This document shows positions 8,790-18,979 of a stretch of 36,421 nt of DNA, piece after piece. A program made the translations under genes and the position numbers. Under the pieces are notes generated by a model. That model ran no database searches. It had not been told where the DNA came from and worked only from the letters and a program-made list of their open reading frames with translations. Source of the DNA: Clostridiaceae bacterium (GTDB lineage: Bacteria; Bacillota; Clostridia; Saccharofermentanales; Saccharofermentanaceae); assembly GCA_012523365.1 (NCBI GenBank), contig JAAYIQ010000067.1:1-36421 (forward strand), read 5' to 3'. Position 1 is the stretch's first letter. Each line of letters starts with the position of its first letter.

Positions 8790-8819
8790 TCTATAGCGCG
8801 TCATAAATTGGAGGCATGT
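8766..8819. repeat. 10-bp inverted repeat flanking the rpoB -10 box
   Basis: ACATGCCTCC at 8766-8775 and its exact reverse complement GGAGGCATGT at 8810-8819 are separated by 34 bp. The left arm starts on the last base of the -35 box. The right arm is about 14 bp past the predicted start point. Only read-through RNA from upstream would contain both arms. Confidence 0.6.
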
Positions 8820-8935
8820 CGCCTTTCGTGTTTTTAGAGGAAGAAACGGACCGTTTATTCGGCTGTACGACCGTTTTGCTATCCGTAAATGCCGTTGACG
8901 CGACATTGATGGCCAAAGAGCCGGAACATTCGTGA
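8816..8935 (+). CDS. possible 39-codon leader ORF before rpoB
   Basis: ATG at 8816 opens a frame that ends at TGA 8933-8935, 11 bp before the rpoB start. The peptide starts MSPFVFLEEETDRLF and is 39 aa. GGAGG at 8810-8814 is only one base from the ATG, too close for an ordinary site; an in-frame GTG at 8828 would be 13 bp away. It lies wholly within the predicted rpoB leader. It could be chance. Confidence 0.25.
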   Translation: MSPFVFLEEETDRLFGCTTVLLSVNAVDATLMAKEPEHS

Positions 8936-8946
8936 GGTGATGTGTA

Positions 8947-11900
8947 ATGGTGCGTCCCGTCAAGCAGGGAAGAGTGGAACGGTTATCCTATTCTCGTATC
9001 GACGAAGTCATTGAAGTGCCGAATCTGATCGAGGTCCAGAAGAATTCATATCAATGGTTTTTGGACGAAGGTCTGATGGAGGTTTTACACGAAGTATCAC
9101 CTATCACGGACTTTTCGGGAGACATTGAGCTTTCGTTTATCAACAAGGAATTCGATATTGACCATCCCCAGAACAGTATCGAAGAGTGTAAAGAGAAGGA
9201 TTCCAATTTTGCCGCTCCGTTGAAAGTTCTGGTGCGCCTGAACAACAAGCGCGAGAACAGAATTACGGAGCAGTCCGTTTTTATCGGTGACTTTCCCATC
9301 ATGACGGATAACGGCACGTTTATTATCAACGGTGCCGAGCGCGTAATTATCAGCCAGCTGGTCCGGTCTCCGGGCGCGTACTATTCATCCGAAAGAGATA
9401 AGTCCGATATCGAGCTTTACGCGTCTCAGGTTATCCCGAATCGCGGAGCTTGGTTGGAATATGAAATGGACGCCAACGGCGTCATTTACGTGCGCGTGGA
9501 TCGCGCGCGCAAATTTCCTCTGACTGTCTTCCTGCGTTCACTCGGAATCGGATCTGACGATGAGTTAAGGGCGCTTTTCGGAGATGAAAGGTGTTTGAAC
9601 GCGACAATCGAGAAGGATCCGTCGCATTCCCGCGAGGAAGGCCTTTCGGAGCTTTATCGCAAACTGCGTCCCGGCGAGCCTACCTCCATTGAGGGAGCGG
9701 AATCTCTCCTGAACGGAATGTTCTTTGATCCGAAGCGCTACGATCTGGCGCGGGTCGGCATTTATAAAATTAATCAGAAGTTGTCGCTGGCTACACGTAT
9801 CGAAGGTCACAGATCTTCGCGCGATATCGTATCCGACGACGGAGAGATGCTGCTCAAGGCGGAGTCTCTGATTTCTTCTGAGAAGGCGATTGAGATTGAA
9901 AATGCCGGGATCAACGAGGTTTTCATTTTCCCGATCACAACCATCGGAGATACGATTCGTATTTCGGAGCGTGAGTTTAAGGTAATCGGTAACGCCAGAC
10001 TGGACGCTGATGCATTTATTCGCGCGAGTTTCTCGGCCAAAGAATTGAAGGACTTCGACATTGCGTCGACTCCGATTAACGAGAAAGTCAGAACCGGAGT
10101 GCTCCGTTCTATCATTTCGGAAATACGTTCAGCGGAGAAAGGTCAAATTGCGGAAGCATTGACCGAAGCCTTGAAAGCGCATCAGTATGACCTGATGCCG
10201 AAGCACTTGACCGTGGAAGATATCGTCGCGACTGTCAGCTATTTTCTGGGACTCGAGTACGGGATCGGACATCTGGATAACATCGATCACCTCGGAAACA
10301 GAAGAGTGCGTTCCGTCGGAGAACTTTTACAGAATCAGATTCGAATCGGCTTTTCGCGCATGGAGAGAAATATTCGCGAGCGTATGGGAGCTGTTCCCGA
10401 CATTTCGACCGTTACTCCCTTACAGCTCGTTAACACTCGCCCCGTCAGCGCGGCGGTCAAAGAATTTTTCGGCTCTTCACAGCTGTCTCAGTTCATGGAT
10501 CAGCCGAACCCGCTTGCGGAGTTGACGCATAAGAGAAGATTGTCCGCATTGGGTCCGGGAGGTCTTTCCCGTGATCGTGCGAACTTTGAGGTCCGTGACG
10601 TTCACTCCTCGCACTACGGAAGAATGTGCCCGATTGAGACCCCCGAGGGTCCGAACATCGGCTTGATCAATTCGCTAGCGACCTATGCCAGAGTCAATCA
10701 ATACGGATTTATCGAGACGCCTTATCGTTATTATGATAAGAAAAAGGGCATTGTTACCCGCGACGTCGTCTATATGACCGCGGACCGAGAGGATTATTTC
10801 AATGTCGCTCAGGCCAATGAGCCGATCGATGAAACGGGACGCTTCCTCGACAAGAAAGTGGTTTGCCGCTATCTTGACGAGTTTAAGGAAGTCAGTCCGG
10901 AACTGGTCGACTACATGGACGTTTCTCCGAAGCAGTTGGTATCCGTCGCGACGGCGCTGATTCCGTTTCTGGGAAACGACGACGCGAACCGTGCGCTCAT
11001 GGGTTCGAACATGCAACGTCAGGCTGTGCCCCTGATCCAGACCGAGTCTCCGATTATCGGCACCGGTATGGAGTACAGAGCGGCAAAGGACTCCGGAGTT
11101 TGCAGAGTCGCCAAGAGTGACGGAACGGTTTCCTATGTAGCCGCAGATCGTATTGACATCATGACCCGTGAAGGAAAGAAGGAAAGCTATTCACTGATCA
11201 AGTATCAGCGCTCGAACCAGAGCACCTGCATCAACCAGAAGCCGATCGTTCGCCAAGGCGACGAAATCAAGGCCGGTGACGTCATTGCCGACGGTCCTTC
11301 CACCAGTGAAGGAGAGCTTTCACTCGGCAGAAATGTGCTGATCGGGTTTATGACCTGGGAAGGTTATAACTATGAAGACGCGGTTCTCATAAACGAAAGA
11401 ATGGTTCGGGACGATGTCTACACCTCGATCCATATTGAGGAATATGAGTGCGAAGCGAGAGACACAAAACTGGGTGCGGAAGAGGTTACCCGCGAAATTC
11501 CCAACGTCAGCGACGACGCTCTCAAGGATTTAGACGAAGAAGGCGTGGTTCGCATCGGTGCAGAGGTTCAGGCCGGAGATATTCTGGTCGGTAAAGTCAC
11601 ACCGAAGGGCGAGACGGAATTGACCGCGGAAGAGCGCCTGTACCGTGCGATCTTCGGCGAGAAGATCCGCGAGGTTCGTGATACCTCCGTTCGTGTTCCG
11701 CACGGAGAATCCGGCATCGTTGTTGATGTTAAGGTTTTCACAAAGGACAGCGACAATGTGCTCAAGGGTAGTGTGAATAAGCTGGTTCGTGTATACATCG
11801 CGCAGAAGAGAAAACTCTCTGTCGGTGACAAGATGGCCGGCCGCCACGGAAATAAGGGCGTCGTCTCGATGATCCTTCCCGAGGAGGACATGCCTTTCCT

Positions 11901-12771
11901 GCCGGACGGCACCCCGCTGGATATCGTTTTGAACCCCTTGGGTGTTCCGTCCCGTATGAATATCGGTCAGTTGCTTGAGGTTCATCTCGGCTACGCGGCC
12001 CGTGCGCTGAATTGGAAGGTTGCGACGCCGGTTTTCGACGGAGCGAACGAAACGGATATTGTTGCGGCCTTTAAGGAGGCCGGCATTGATTCCGACGGCA
12101 AGACCATTCTGTACGACGGCCGTACCGGAGAGCCCTTCGAGAGTCGGATCACGGTGGGTGTTATGTACTACTTGAAACTGCACCACTTGGTTGATGACAA
12201 GATCCATGCCCGGTCGATCGGACCGTATTCTCTGGTCACGCAACAGCCGTTGGGAGGCAAAGCTCAGTTCGGCGGTCAGCGATTCGGAGAGATGGAGGTT
12301 TGGGCGCTTGAGGCATACGGTGCGGCGCATACCCTTCAGGAGATCCTTACGGTGAAATCCGACGATATTGCCGGACGCACGAAGACCTACGAGTCGATCG
12401 TAAAGGGGCAGAGCGTTCCGGAGGCCGGCATTCCGGAATCCTTCAAGGTTCTGGTTCGCGAGCTTCAGTCGTTGGCGCTGGATGTACACATCTACTCCGG
12501 AGAGAACGAGGAGTGCGAGATACCGGACGCGACCGAGGAGGACGGAGATCTTCCGTCTCCCGATCCCGAGCTGATATCGAAGTATATCCTCCAACCCAGT
12601 GAGGGCGAGCTGGCGGGGCAGGGCTTTTCCGAAGTCGGCCCGGACGGTGAGTTGACCGACGATTCCGAGAACTCGGACAGCCTGGATGACTTGGAGTTTC
12701 CGGATCTGGAGCTTGGTGTCGACGATGAAGACTCGGTTGAGGTCGCGGATGATCTGACTGAGGAAGAGTAA
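8947..12771 (+). CDS. rpoB: DNA-directed RNA polymerase subunit beta
   Basis: The beta subunit forms one pincer and part of the active centre of RNA polymerase. The 1274-aa product shows the Gram-positive N-terminus ([21 protein letters not shown]), [20 protein letters not shown], and the rifampicin pocket at about residues 508-535 with [28 protein letters not shown]. These carry the usual drug-sensitive residues (Asp, His, Ser and Leu at the classical positions). The [38 protein letters not shown] and [21 protein letters not shown] blocks are intact. The last ~85 residues form a long acidic tail beyond the conserved core. GAGGTGAT precedes the ATG. It is followed after 57 bp by rpoC. Confidence 0.98.
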   Translation: MVRPVKQGRVERLSYSRIDEVIEVPNLIEVQKNSYQWFLDEGLMEVLHEVSPITDFSGDIELSFINKEFDIDHPQNSIEECKEKDSNFAAPLKVLVRLNNKRENRITEQSVFIGDFPIMTDNGTFIINGAERVIISQLVRSPGAYYSSERDKSDIELYASQVIPNRGAWLEYEMDANGVIYVRVDRARKFPLTVFLRSLGIGSDDELRALFGDERCLNATIEKDPSHSREEGLSELYRKLRPGEPTSIEGAESLLNGMFFDPKRYDLARVGIYKINQKLSLATRIEGHRSSRDIVSDDGEMLLKAESLISSEKAIEIENAGINEVFIFPITTIGDTIRISEREFKVIGNARLDADAFIRASFSAKELKDFDIASTPINEKVRTGVLRSIISEIRSAEKGQIAEALTEALKAHQYDLMPKHLTVEDIVATVSYFLGLEYGIGHLDNIDHLGNRRVRSVGELLQNQIRIGFSRMERNIRERMGAVPDISTVTPLQLVNTRPVSAAVKEFFGSSQLSQFMDQPNPLAELTHKRRLSALGPGGLSRDRANFEVRDVHSSHYGRMCPIETPEGPNIGLINSLATYARVNQYGFIETPYRYYDKKKGIVTRDVVYMTADREDYFNVAQANEPIDETGRFLDKKVVCRYLDEFKEVSPELVDYMDVSPKQLVSVATALIPFLGNDDANRALMGSNMQRQAVPLIQTESPIIGTGMEYRAAKDSGVCRVAKSDGTVSYVAADRIDIMTREGKKESYSLIKYQRSNQSTCINQKPIVRQGDEIKAGDVIADGPSTSEGELSLGRNVLIGFMTWEGYNYEDAVLINERMVRDDVYTSIHIEEYECEARDTKLGAEEVTREIPNVSDDALKDLDEEGVVRIGAEVQAGDILVGKVTPKGETELTAEERLYRAIFGEKIREVRDTSVRVPHGESGIVVDVKVFTKDSDNVLKGSVNKLVRVYIAQKRKLSVGDKMAGRHGNKGVVSMILPEEDMPFLPDGTPLDIVLNPLGVPSRMNIGQLLEVHLGYAARALNWKVATPVFDGANETDIVAAFKEAGIDSDGKTILYDGRTGEPFESRITVGVMYYLKLHHLVDDKIHARSIGPYSLVTQQPLGGKAQFGGQRFGEMEVWALEAYGAAHTLQEILTVKSDDIAGRTKTYESIVKGQSVPEAGIPESFKVLVRELQSLALDVHIYSGENEECEIPDATEEDGDLPSPDPELISKYILQPSEGELAGQGFSEVGPDGELTDDSENSDSLDDLEFPDLELGVDDEDSVEVADDLTEEE

Positions 12772-12828
12772 CGATTTCGGTTTCGCGTCGTTTATCACGC
12801 GGGATTTGTCGCATGGGAAGGAGACTTC

Positions 12829-15800
12829 GTGCATATGTTTGAACTGAATCATTTCGAGTCCATCGGGATCAGACTGGCCTCGCCCGAGATCATCAAAGGA
12901 TGGTCGCACGGTGAGGTGAAAAAGCCGGAAACTATCAACTACAGGACTTTGAAGCCCGAGCGTGACGGATTGTTTTGCGAGAGGATTTTCGGGCCGCAGA
13001 AGGACTGGGAATGCCATTGCGGTAAGTACAAGAAAATTCGCTATAAGGGAATTATCTGCGATCGCTGCGGCGTCGAGGTGACCAAGTCCAAGGTTCGCCG
13101 CGAGCGATTGGGGCACATCGAGTTGGCCGCTCCGGTTTCTCATATCTGGTATTTCAGAGGCATCCCGAGCCGTATGGGCTTGATTCTTGATATTACGCCC
13201 AGGAACCTTGAGCGTGTCCTCTATTTTGGCGCTTATATTATCATTGACCCGGGAACGACCGAACTTCTTAAGAACTCGATCATCGAGGAAAAAGAGTACC
13301 GTGAGGCGGTCGATCAATACGGGCGCAACTCCTTTGTTGCCAAGATGGGTGCTGAGGCGATCAAGATCTTGCTCAAGCAGATCGACGTCAATAAATTGGC
13401 GGATAGCCTCCGTGAGGAGTTTCGTAACACATCCGGACAGAAGAAGGCCAGAATCGTGAAGCGGCTCGAGGTTGTCGAGGCTTTCAAGAAATCCGGGAAT
13501 AAGCCGGAATGGATGATATTGGACGTCCTGCCCGTGTTGCCTCCCGAGCTTCGTCCGATGGTTCAGTTGGATGGCGGACGTTTTGCGACGTCGGACCTGA
13601 ACGATTTGTATCGACGGGTAATCAACCGGAATAATCGCCTGAGCAAGCTTTTACAACTTGGTGCACCGGAGATCATCGTCCGCAACGAGAAGCGCATGCT
13701 TCAGGAAGCGGTTGACGCATTGATCGATAACGGCAGAAGGGGACGTCCGGTAACGGGCGCTTCCAGCCGCGCGCTCAAGTCACTTTCGGATATGCTGAAA
13801 GGTAAACAAGGCCGCTTCCGTCAGAATCTTCTCGGGAAGCGTGTCGACTACTCCGGTCGTTCGGTTATCGTCGTCGGCCCGGAACTGAAGATGCACCAAT
13901 GCGGACTTCCGAAGGAAATGGCACTTGAGCTCTTTAAGCCCTTTGTCATGAAACGCCTTGTAAACGACGGACACGCACAACATATCAAGACCGCCAAGAG
14001 ACTTGTGGAACGCTCTTCCGATGTCGTTTGGGATATTCTCGAAGAAGTCATCAAGGATCATCCGGTCATGCTGAACCGCGCACCGACACTCCACAGACTC
14101 GGTATTCAAGCCTTTGAGCCGATCCTGGTCGAAGGACGTGCCATCAAACTGCACCCGTTGGTCTGTACGGCATTTAATGCAGACTTCGACGGAGACCAGA
14201 TGGCGGTTCATGTTCCGCTGTCGGCTGAGGCGCAGTCCGAGGCTCGTTTCCTCATGCTTTCTTCGAATAACCTGTTGAAGCCTCAGGACGGAAAGCCGGT
14301 CACGGTTCCGACGCAGGATATGATCTTAGGTTGCTATTACCTGACGATTGATAAGCCCGACGAGAGAGGCGAGGGGATGATTTTCTCATGCCTGGAAGAA
14401 GCAGTCATGGCTTATGACGAACATCACCTGGAGTTGCACGCTCCGATTACCATTCGTGTCACTCGCGAAGTGAACGGGCGCAGTAAAACAGGATTGGTGA
14501 AGTCAACTCTCGGTCGTTTCATTTTCAATGAGATCATCCCTCAGGATCTGGGCTATGTTGATCGCTCGATTCCCGAGAACGAACTCCATTTGGAGTGTGA
14601 TTTCCTGATTGGCAAGAAGCGACTTGAGGATGTTATTGATCGTGCGATTCGTGTTCACGGCATTGATAAGACGGCCGCTCTTCTCGATGACATCAAGTCG
14701 CTCGGTTACAAGTATTCGACGCGCGGCGGTATTTCCATCGGCATTGAGGACATGATCGTCCCGGATGTTAAGGAGAAAATGATCAGCGAGGCTGAGGAAA
14801 AAGTCGAACATGTTAACATGATGTATGATCGCGGTATGTTGAATAAGGATGGCCATGACCGAGCCGTTATCGGTATCTGGAACAACACGACGGATGCAAT
14901 CACCGAAGAATTGAAGAAGAACCTCGGACCGTACAATCCGATCAAGATGATGTCGGACTCCGGTGCCCGCGGTCAGATCAACCAGATCAAGCAATTGGCC
15001 GGAATGCGCGGAAATATGTCCGATACTTCGGGCCGGACCATATTGATCCCGATCAAATCCAATCTTCGTGAAGGTATGAACGTTCTGGAGTTTTTTATCT
15101 CCTCCCACGGCGCAAGAAAATCACTTTCGGATACCGCACTGAAGACGGCGGATTCCGGATACCTGACCCGCCGGTTAGTCGACGTCGCTCAAGATGTCAT
15201 TATTTCGGAGGAAGATTGCGGAACGGACGACTTCACATACGTTCGTGAGTTGGCCACGGTCGCTAATGATAAAAAGGATGTGATCAAGCCTCTGAGCGAG
15301 CGTCTCGCCGGTCGGTTTACCGCCGAAGAGATTGTTCATCCTCAGACCGGCGAATTGATCATCGGGCGCAATGAGCTGATCAGCATGGATATCGCCAAGA
15401 AGATCGAGGAACTCGGTTTCTCGAGAGTCAAGATTCGTTCTGTGTTTGATTGCCGTTCCAGAAGAGGAGTCTGTGCTCACTGCTACGGAGTGAACCTGGC
15501 AACCGGCGAGAAGGCGATCGGCGGAGAAGCGGTCGGCATTATGGCTGCACAGTCCATTGGAGAGCCCGGTACACAATTGACGATGCGTACGTTCCACACC
15601 GGCGGTATCGCTTCGGGCGATGACATTACTCAGGGTCTGCCGCGTGTTGAGGAGCTTTTCGAGGCCAGAAAGCCCAAAGGACAGGCGATCATTTCCGAGA
15701 TCGACGGTATCGTTCGGATCGAGGAAGGCTTGAAGCGCAAGCGCGATATCGTTGTTACCGCGGCTGAGACCGAAGACAGCGAGTTGGGGATCGAAGAAAA

Positions 15801-16434
15801 GAGATACCCGATTTCCTACTCGGCGACGCTCAAGGTATGTGACGGAGATTTTGTCGAAGCCGGCGATCTTTTGACAGACGGTACGGTAAGCCCGCAGGAG
15901 ATCATGAAGATCAAGGGCGTCCGCGGTGTTCAGAAGTATATCATCAGCGAGGTCATTAAGGTTTATAAGAGCGGTGGTGTTACCATCAACGATAAGCACA
16001 TTGAAGTCATTACCCGTCAGATGATGCGCAAGGTTCGGATCGACGATCCCGGAGATACCGAATTCATGACCGGAAGTCTCGTGGACATCTTTGACTTTGA
16101 AGAGGATAACAGCCGGATCGAAGCGCGCGGTCTTGAGCCCGCCAAGGGCAAGAGGACTCTTCTGGGTATTACAAAAGCATCTTTGGCGACGGATTCTTTC
16201 CTGTCGGCCGCATCCTTCCAGGAGACGACCCGTGTCCTGACAGACGCCGCAGTCAAGGGCAAGATCGACCCGCTTTTCGGACTCAAAGAGAATGTCATCA
16301 TCGGTAAGCTGATTCCGGCGGGAACCGGGATGAGTCGCTACCGCAAGATCACGGCTGTTCCGGTTATTCCCGAGAATGCCGATTTGATCGGATCGCATTC
16401 GGAAACAGCATTAGAGACAGAGTCCGCGGAATAG
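12829..16434 (+). CDS. rpoC: DNA-directed RNA polymerase subunit beta'
   Basis: The beta' subunit holds the catalytic Mg2+ and the DNA clamp. The 1201-aa product has the N-terminal zinc ribbon (CHCGKYKK and CDRCGVE), the [15 protein letters not shown] region and the catalytic NADFDGD at residues 450-456. The bridge-helix/trigger-loop region follows ([38 protein letters not shown]), with a second CxxC-type zinc site around [15 protein letters not shown]. The C-terminal [20 protein letters not shown] block is present. GTG at 12829 is placed 6 bp after GGAAGGAG; ATG at 12835 is the alternative and shortens the protein by two residues. Length is usual for Gram-positive beta'. Confidence 0.98.
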   Translation: MHMFELNHFESIGIRLASPEIIKGWSHGEVKKPETINYRTLKPERDGLFCERIFGPQKDWECHCGKYKKIRYKGIICDRCGVEVTKSKVRRERLGHIELAAPVSHIWYFRGIPSRMGLILDITPRNLERVLYFGAYIIIDPGTTELLKNSIIEEKEYREAVDQYGRNSFVAKMGAEAIKILLKQIDVNKLADSLREEFRNTSGQKKARIVKRLEVVEAFKKSGNKPEWMILDVLPVLPPELRPMVQLDGGRFATSDLNDLYRRVINRNNRLSKLLQLGAPEIIVRNEKRMLQEAVDALIDNGRRGRPVTGASSRALKSLSDMLKGKQGRFRQNLLGKRVDYSGRSVIVVGPELKMHQCGLPKEMALELFKPFVMKRLVNDGHAQHIKTAKRLVERSSDVVWDILEEVIKDHPVMLNRAPTLHRLGIQAFEPILVEGRAIKLHPLVCTAFNADFDGDQMAVHVPLSAEAQSEARFLMLSSNNLLKPQDGKPVTVPTQDMILGCYYLTIDKPDERGEGMIFSCLEEAVMAYDEHHLELHAPITIRVTREVNGRSKTGLVKSTLGRFIFNEIIPQDLGYVDRSIPENELHLECDFLIGKKRLEDVIDRAIRVHGIDKTAALLDDIKSLGYKYSTRGGISIGIEDMIVPDVKEKMISEAEEKVEHVNMMYDRGMLNKDGHDRAVIGIWNNTTDAITEELKKNLGPYNPIKMMSDSGARGQINQIKQLAGMRGNMSDTSGRTILIPIKSNLREGMNVLEFFISSHGARKSLSDTALKTADSGYLTRRLVDVAQDVIISEEDCGTDDFTYVRELATVANDKKDVIKPLSERLAGRFTAEEIVHPQTGELIIGRNELISMDIAKKIEELGFSRVKIRSVFDCRSRRGVCAHCYGVNLATGEKAIGGEAVGIMAAQSIGEPGTQLTMRTFHTGGIASGDDITQGLPRVEELFEARKPKGQAIISEIDGIVRIEEGLKRKRDIVVTAAETEDSELGIEEKRYPISYSATLKVCDGDFVEAGDLLTDGTVSPQEIMKIKGVRGVQKYIISEVIKVYKSGGVTINDKHIEVITRQMMRKVRIDDPGDTEFMTGSLVDIFDFEEDNSRIEARGLEPAKGKRTLLGITKASLATDSFLSAASFQETTRVLTDAAVKGKIDPLFGLKENVIIGKLIPAGTGMSRYRKITAVPVIPENADLIGSHSETALETESAE

Positions 16435-16468
16435 TAATCGACACTGAATTTGCCGGTCGGTAAAGCAC

Positions 16469-16502
16469 GCCGTCGCACCTTTGGCGCGGCGGCTTTGTTT
16501 TG
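16469..16502 (+). terminator. rho-independent terminator of rpoBC
   Basis: Left arm GCCGTCGC (16469-16476) pairs with GCGGCGGC (16486-16493), including one G-U pair, around a 9-nt loop. TTTGTTTTG follows. Confidence 0.82.
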
Positions 16503-16516
16503 TTGCGATTTGATTC

Positions 16517-16544
16517 TTGACAGAAAGCCGGGCGGGATTATAAT
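16517..16544 (+). promoter_or_regulatory. sigma-A promoter of the ctsR-clpC operon
   Basis: TTGACA (16517-16522), a 16-bp spacer, TATAAT (16539-16544). Both boxes are perfect consensus. The predicted start point lies at the beginning of the CtsR operator. Confidence 0.88.
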
Positions 16545-16551
16545 TAAAGTA

Positions 16552-16574
16552 AGTCAAAGATAATCAAAGTCAAA
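16552..16574 (+). promoter_or_regulatory. CtsR operator (heptad direct repeat)
   Basis: The known CtsR box is a direct repeat of (A/G)GTCAAA separated by NAN. Here AGTCAAA (16552-16558), GAT, AATCAAA (16562-16568) fits with one mismatch. A further overlapping AGTCAAA occupies 16568-16574. The site covers the start point and early transcribed region, so bound CtsR would block initiation. Confidence 0.85.
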
Positions 16575-16589
16575 AGGAAAGGTGATCAA

Positions 16590-17057
16590 ATGGCGCGTTT
16601 GGTAGATGTCATAGAAGCGATGATCAAGCAAATGCTCGATGATAACGAGGGCGTTGCGGTGATCAGCAGAAGCTCTCTGGCCGAGAAGGTCAATTGCGTA
16701 CCGTCTCAGATCACTTATGTATTGTCGACGCGATTTACGAACGGTCAGGGTTTTATTGTGGAGAGCCGTCGCGGAGGCGGAGGTCAGATTCGTGTATCCA
16801 GAGTACAGAATCGCGCCACGACAGAGTATTTGATGCATACGATCAATTCTTTAGGCGAGGACCTTTCTCAGCAACAGGCAGAGATATACCTTCAGAATTT
16901 TCTGGATTATCAAGTCATTACAAGCGGGCAGGCGAAACTGATGATGGCAGCCGTTTCGGATAACGCACTATCCGGCATCGATTCGGACCGCAAAGGAACG
17001 GTTCGAATGGGAATATTTAAAAACATGATCATCAGTTTGATCACGGGCAGTCTATGA
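16590..17057 (+). CDS. ctsR: transcriptional repressor CtsR
   Basis: CtsR represses class III heat-shock genes and releases DNA on heating or stress. The 155-aa product has the winged-helix N-terminal domain with CVPSQITYVLSTRF and the glycine-rich wing RGGGG at residues 61-65 followed by QIRVSRV. Its C-terminal dimerisation domain is the part usually recognised by McsB/ClpC. AAAGGTGAT precedes the ATG. It is the first gene of the operon, directly behind its own operator, so autoregulation is expected. Confidence 0.96.
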   Translation: MARLVDVIEAMIKQMLDDNEGVAVISRSSLAEKVNCVPSQITYVLSTRFTNGQGFIVESRRGGGGQIRVSRVQNRATTEYLMHTINSLGEDLSQQQAEIYLQNFLDYQVITSGQAKLMMAAVSDNALSGIDSDRKGTVRMGIFKNMIISLITGSL

Positions 17058-17102
17058 TTATTCCCGACAAGAATTTGTCGGCGAAAGGATAAGGAGTGAA
17101 AC

Positions 17103-17888
17103 ATGAAGTGTCAAAAATGTAAAGAACGCGAAGCAAACGTACAAATCGTCCAACAGGAGCTGGGTAAGAAGCCACAGACCTTCATGCTTTGTGACGTTTG
17201 CGCGAGAGAGATGGGGATTTCGATACCGACTTTTACCTCTCCCGTCAAATTGAATAATCCCTTCGCGGTAATGGGCAACGCTTTTCAGACGACGTTCGGT
17301 ATCGGTGCGGATGATATTCAGCGACGTCGGACGACCAGATGCGCGCGCTGTAATCTATCTTTCGACGAATTCAGAAAAACAGGATTTCTGGGCTGTCCCG
17401 ATTGCTATGAGGCCTTCGGAACCCAACTTGACCCGGTTTTCTGTCGAACCCAGATGGGAAAGAAGCATCTCGGAAGAAAGTTGGGCGAAAAGGTGAAGCC
17501 GAGTTCCAAGAAGCGTGCGGAAGAAGAAGCGTGCACTCAGGATGACCGTATCGAAGGCATCGGATTATCCGTTTGCGACTCCGACGCGCCGAATCTTTTC
17601 TCGAAAAGCGACAGCGCGGATAACGGTACGAACACATCGAATACCGAATTTTCCGGGGAGGTTTCTTCGGTAAGTCACGCGGAACCGGACCCGAAAGCAG
17701 AAAGTCATGATCACGCGGAAGAGAAACCCGCCGGATCCGACGAATTGTCGAGCATGGAAAAGAAGCACCGAATGGCGATGTTGACGCATAAAACCGACGA
17801 ACTGAAAGCCGCGGTTGAACGGGAAGACTATCTAACGGCGGCGAGGCTCCGGGACGAGATTACGGAATTGAAGATGAGGGGAGAGTGA
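17103..17888 (+). CDS. mcsA: McsA, zinc-finger activator of the arginine kinase
   Basis: McsA binds and activates McsB. The 261-aa product has two paired CxxC zinc sites: C3/C6 with C30/C33, and C80/C83 with C98/C101 (CARCNLSF to GCPDCYEAF). The C-terminus has a UVR-type helical hairpin (DELKAAVEREDYLTAARLRDE). Between them, roughly residues 140-220, lies a Ser/Asp/Glu-rich stretch of low complexity, which makes this protein longer than the ~180 aa typical of McsA. The start follows AAAGGATAAGGAG. It ends 4 bp before mcsB. Confidence 0.93.
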   Translation: MKCQKCKEREANVQIVQQELGKKPQTFMLCDVCAREMGISIPTFTSPVKLNNPFAVMGNAFQTTFGIGADDIQRRRTTRCARCNLSFDEFRKTGFLGCPDCYEAFGTQLDPVFCRTQMGKKHLGRKLGEKVKPSSKKRAEEEACTQDDRIEGIGLSVCDSDAPNLFSKSDSADNGTNTSNTEFSGEVSSVSHAEPDPKAESHDHAEEKPAGSDELSSMEKKHRMAMLTHKTDELKAAVEREDYLTAARLRDEITELKMRGE

Positions 17889-17892
17889 GTGT

Positions 17893-18930
17893 ATGAGTTG
17901 GTATATTCAATGCGGCAGAGACGGTGATGTGGTTCTTTCCAGCAGAGTACGACTTGCCCGTAATCTGGACGGCTACTCATTTCCTCATCGCATGACAAAC
18001 GACAAAATGATTGAATTGCGCGACCGCGCGGTGGAATGCCTCCATTCTCTTCCGTCCGCAGACACGGATAAATTTGTATCACTGAACATGGATCTTCTTC
18101 CGGAGCCTGACCGACTCGCGCTGGTCGAGAAACATCTGATCAGCGACGAACTCGCCAAGGGCGGCTCGGGTCAAAGCGTCTGCATCTCGAAGGACGAGTC
18201 GGTGAGCATTATGGTAAACGAGGAAGACCATTTGCGTGTGCAAGTCATGAATTGCGGGTTTTCGCTCGATCAAGCCTACCGGAAGGCGGAGGAAATTGCT
18301 ATCTTTCTCGAAAAAAATCTGCCGATCGCCTATTCGGATCAGTACGGATTTCTGACGGCATGTCCGACCAATACCGGGACAGGAATGAGAGCGTCGGTCA
18401 TGGTTCATCTTCCGGCACTGACTCTGCTCGGCAGAATGCAACCCTTGATTGACGGCCTTTCACATGCCGGATTTGCGGTTCGCGGATATCTCGGTGAACA
18501 CAGTCAGGCCAACGGAAACGTGTATCAACTTTCGAATCAGATCACGCTCGGCATATCGGAGATCAATGTGCTTCTGAGTTTTAAAAGGATGGTGGAAGAA
18601 GTCCTGTCACTGGAGCGCAAATTGCGCGTGGAGCTTTTCGAGAGCAATCCGGAAAAAATCCGGGATCGGGTGTATCGATCGTACGGTGAATTAATGTACG
18701 CCCGGATGATTACCGACTCGGAAGCGATGAAGCGAATCAGCGACTTACGGCTCGGTATCGCACTCGGTTTCTTTGAGGAAGCCGGGATGGAAACATTATC
18801 AAAGATTGCGGCATTCATCGGCCCGGCCGGCGTCCAGAAGAACTCCGGCGAAGTGCTCTCCCCGACGGAACAGGAAGTACGCCGGGCGGAAATGATACGT
18901 CGGATCCTTCGTGAAAATACTGCGCGGTAA
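17893..18930 (+). CDS. mcsB: protein arginine kinase McsB
   Basis: McsB phosphorylates arginines on client proteins, marking them for ClpC-ClpP. The 345-aa product belongs to the phosphagen-kinase fold: VVLSSRVRLARNLDGYSFP near the start, the VNEEDHLRVQ motif with catalytic-type acids, CPTNTGTGMRASVMVHLPAL (C157), and the RGYLGEHSQANGNVYQLSNQ loop. The C-terminal phospho-arginine docking motif, RDxxRA in well-studied McsB, reads QEVRRA here (327-332), so the first two positions differ. GGGGAGAG precedes the ATG. It lies between mcsA and clpC. Confidence 0.95.
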   Translation: MSWYIQCGRDGDVVLSSRVRLARNLDGYSFPHRMTNDKMIELRDRAVECLHSLPSADTDKFVSLNMDLLPEPDRLALVEKHLISDELAKGGSGQSVCISKDESVSIMVNEEDHLRVQVMNCGFSLDQAYRKAEEIAIFLEKNLPIAYSDQYGFLTACPTNTGTGMRASVMVHLPALTLLGRMQPLIDGLSHAGFAVRGYLGEHSQANGNVYQLSNQITLGISEINVLLSFKRMVEEVLSLERKLRVELFESNPEKIRDRVYRSYGELMYARMITDSEAMKRISDLRLGIALGFFEEAGMETLSKIAAFIGPAGVQKNSGEVLSPTEQEVRRAEMIRRILRENTAR

Positions 18931-18979
18931 CGCGAAAAAGAGGCCGCTTCGGCGACGAATGCGGAGAAAGGAATGAAAT

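Noticed and set aside
11530-13317. 595-codon open frame on the minus strand across the rpoB-rpoC junction
   Set aside because: It lies antisense to two certain genes, has no family resemblance, and follows from codon bias on the coding strand.
15175-16398. 407-codon minus-strand open frame inside rpoC
   Set aside because: Shadow of rpoC; no domain or plausible ribosome binding site.
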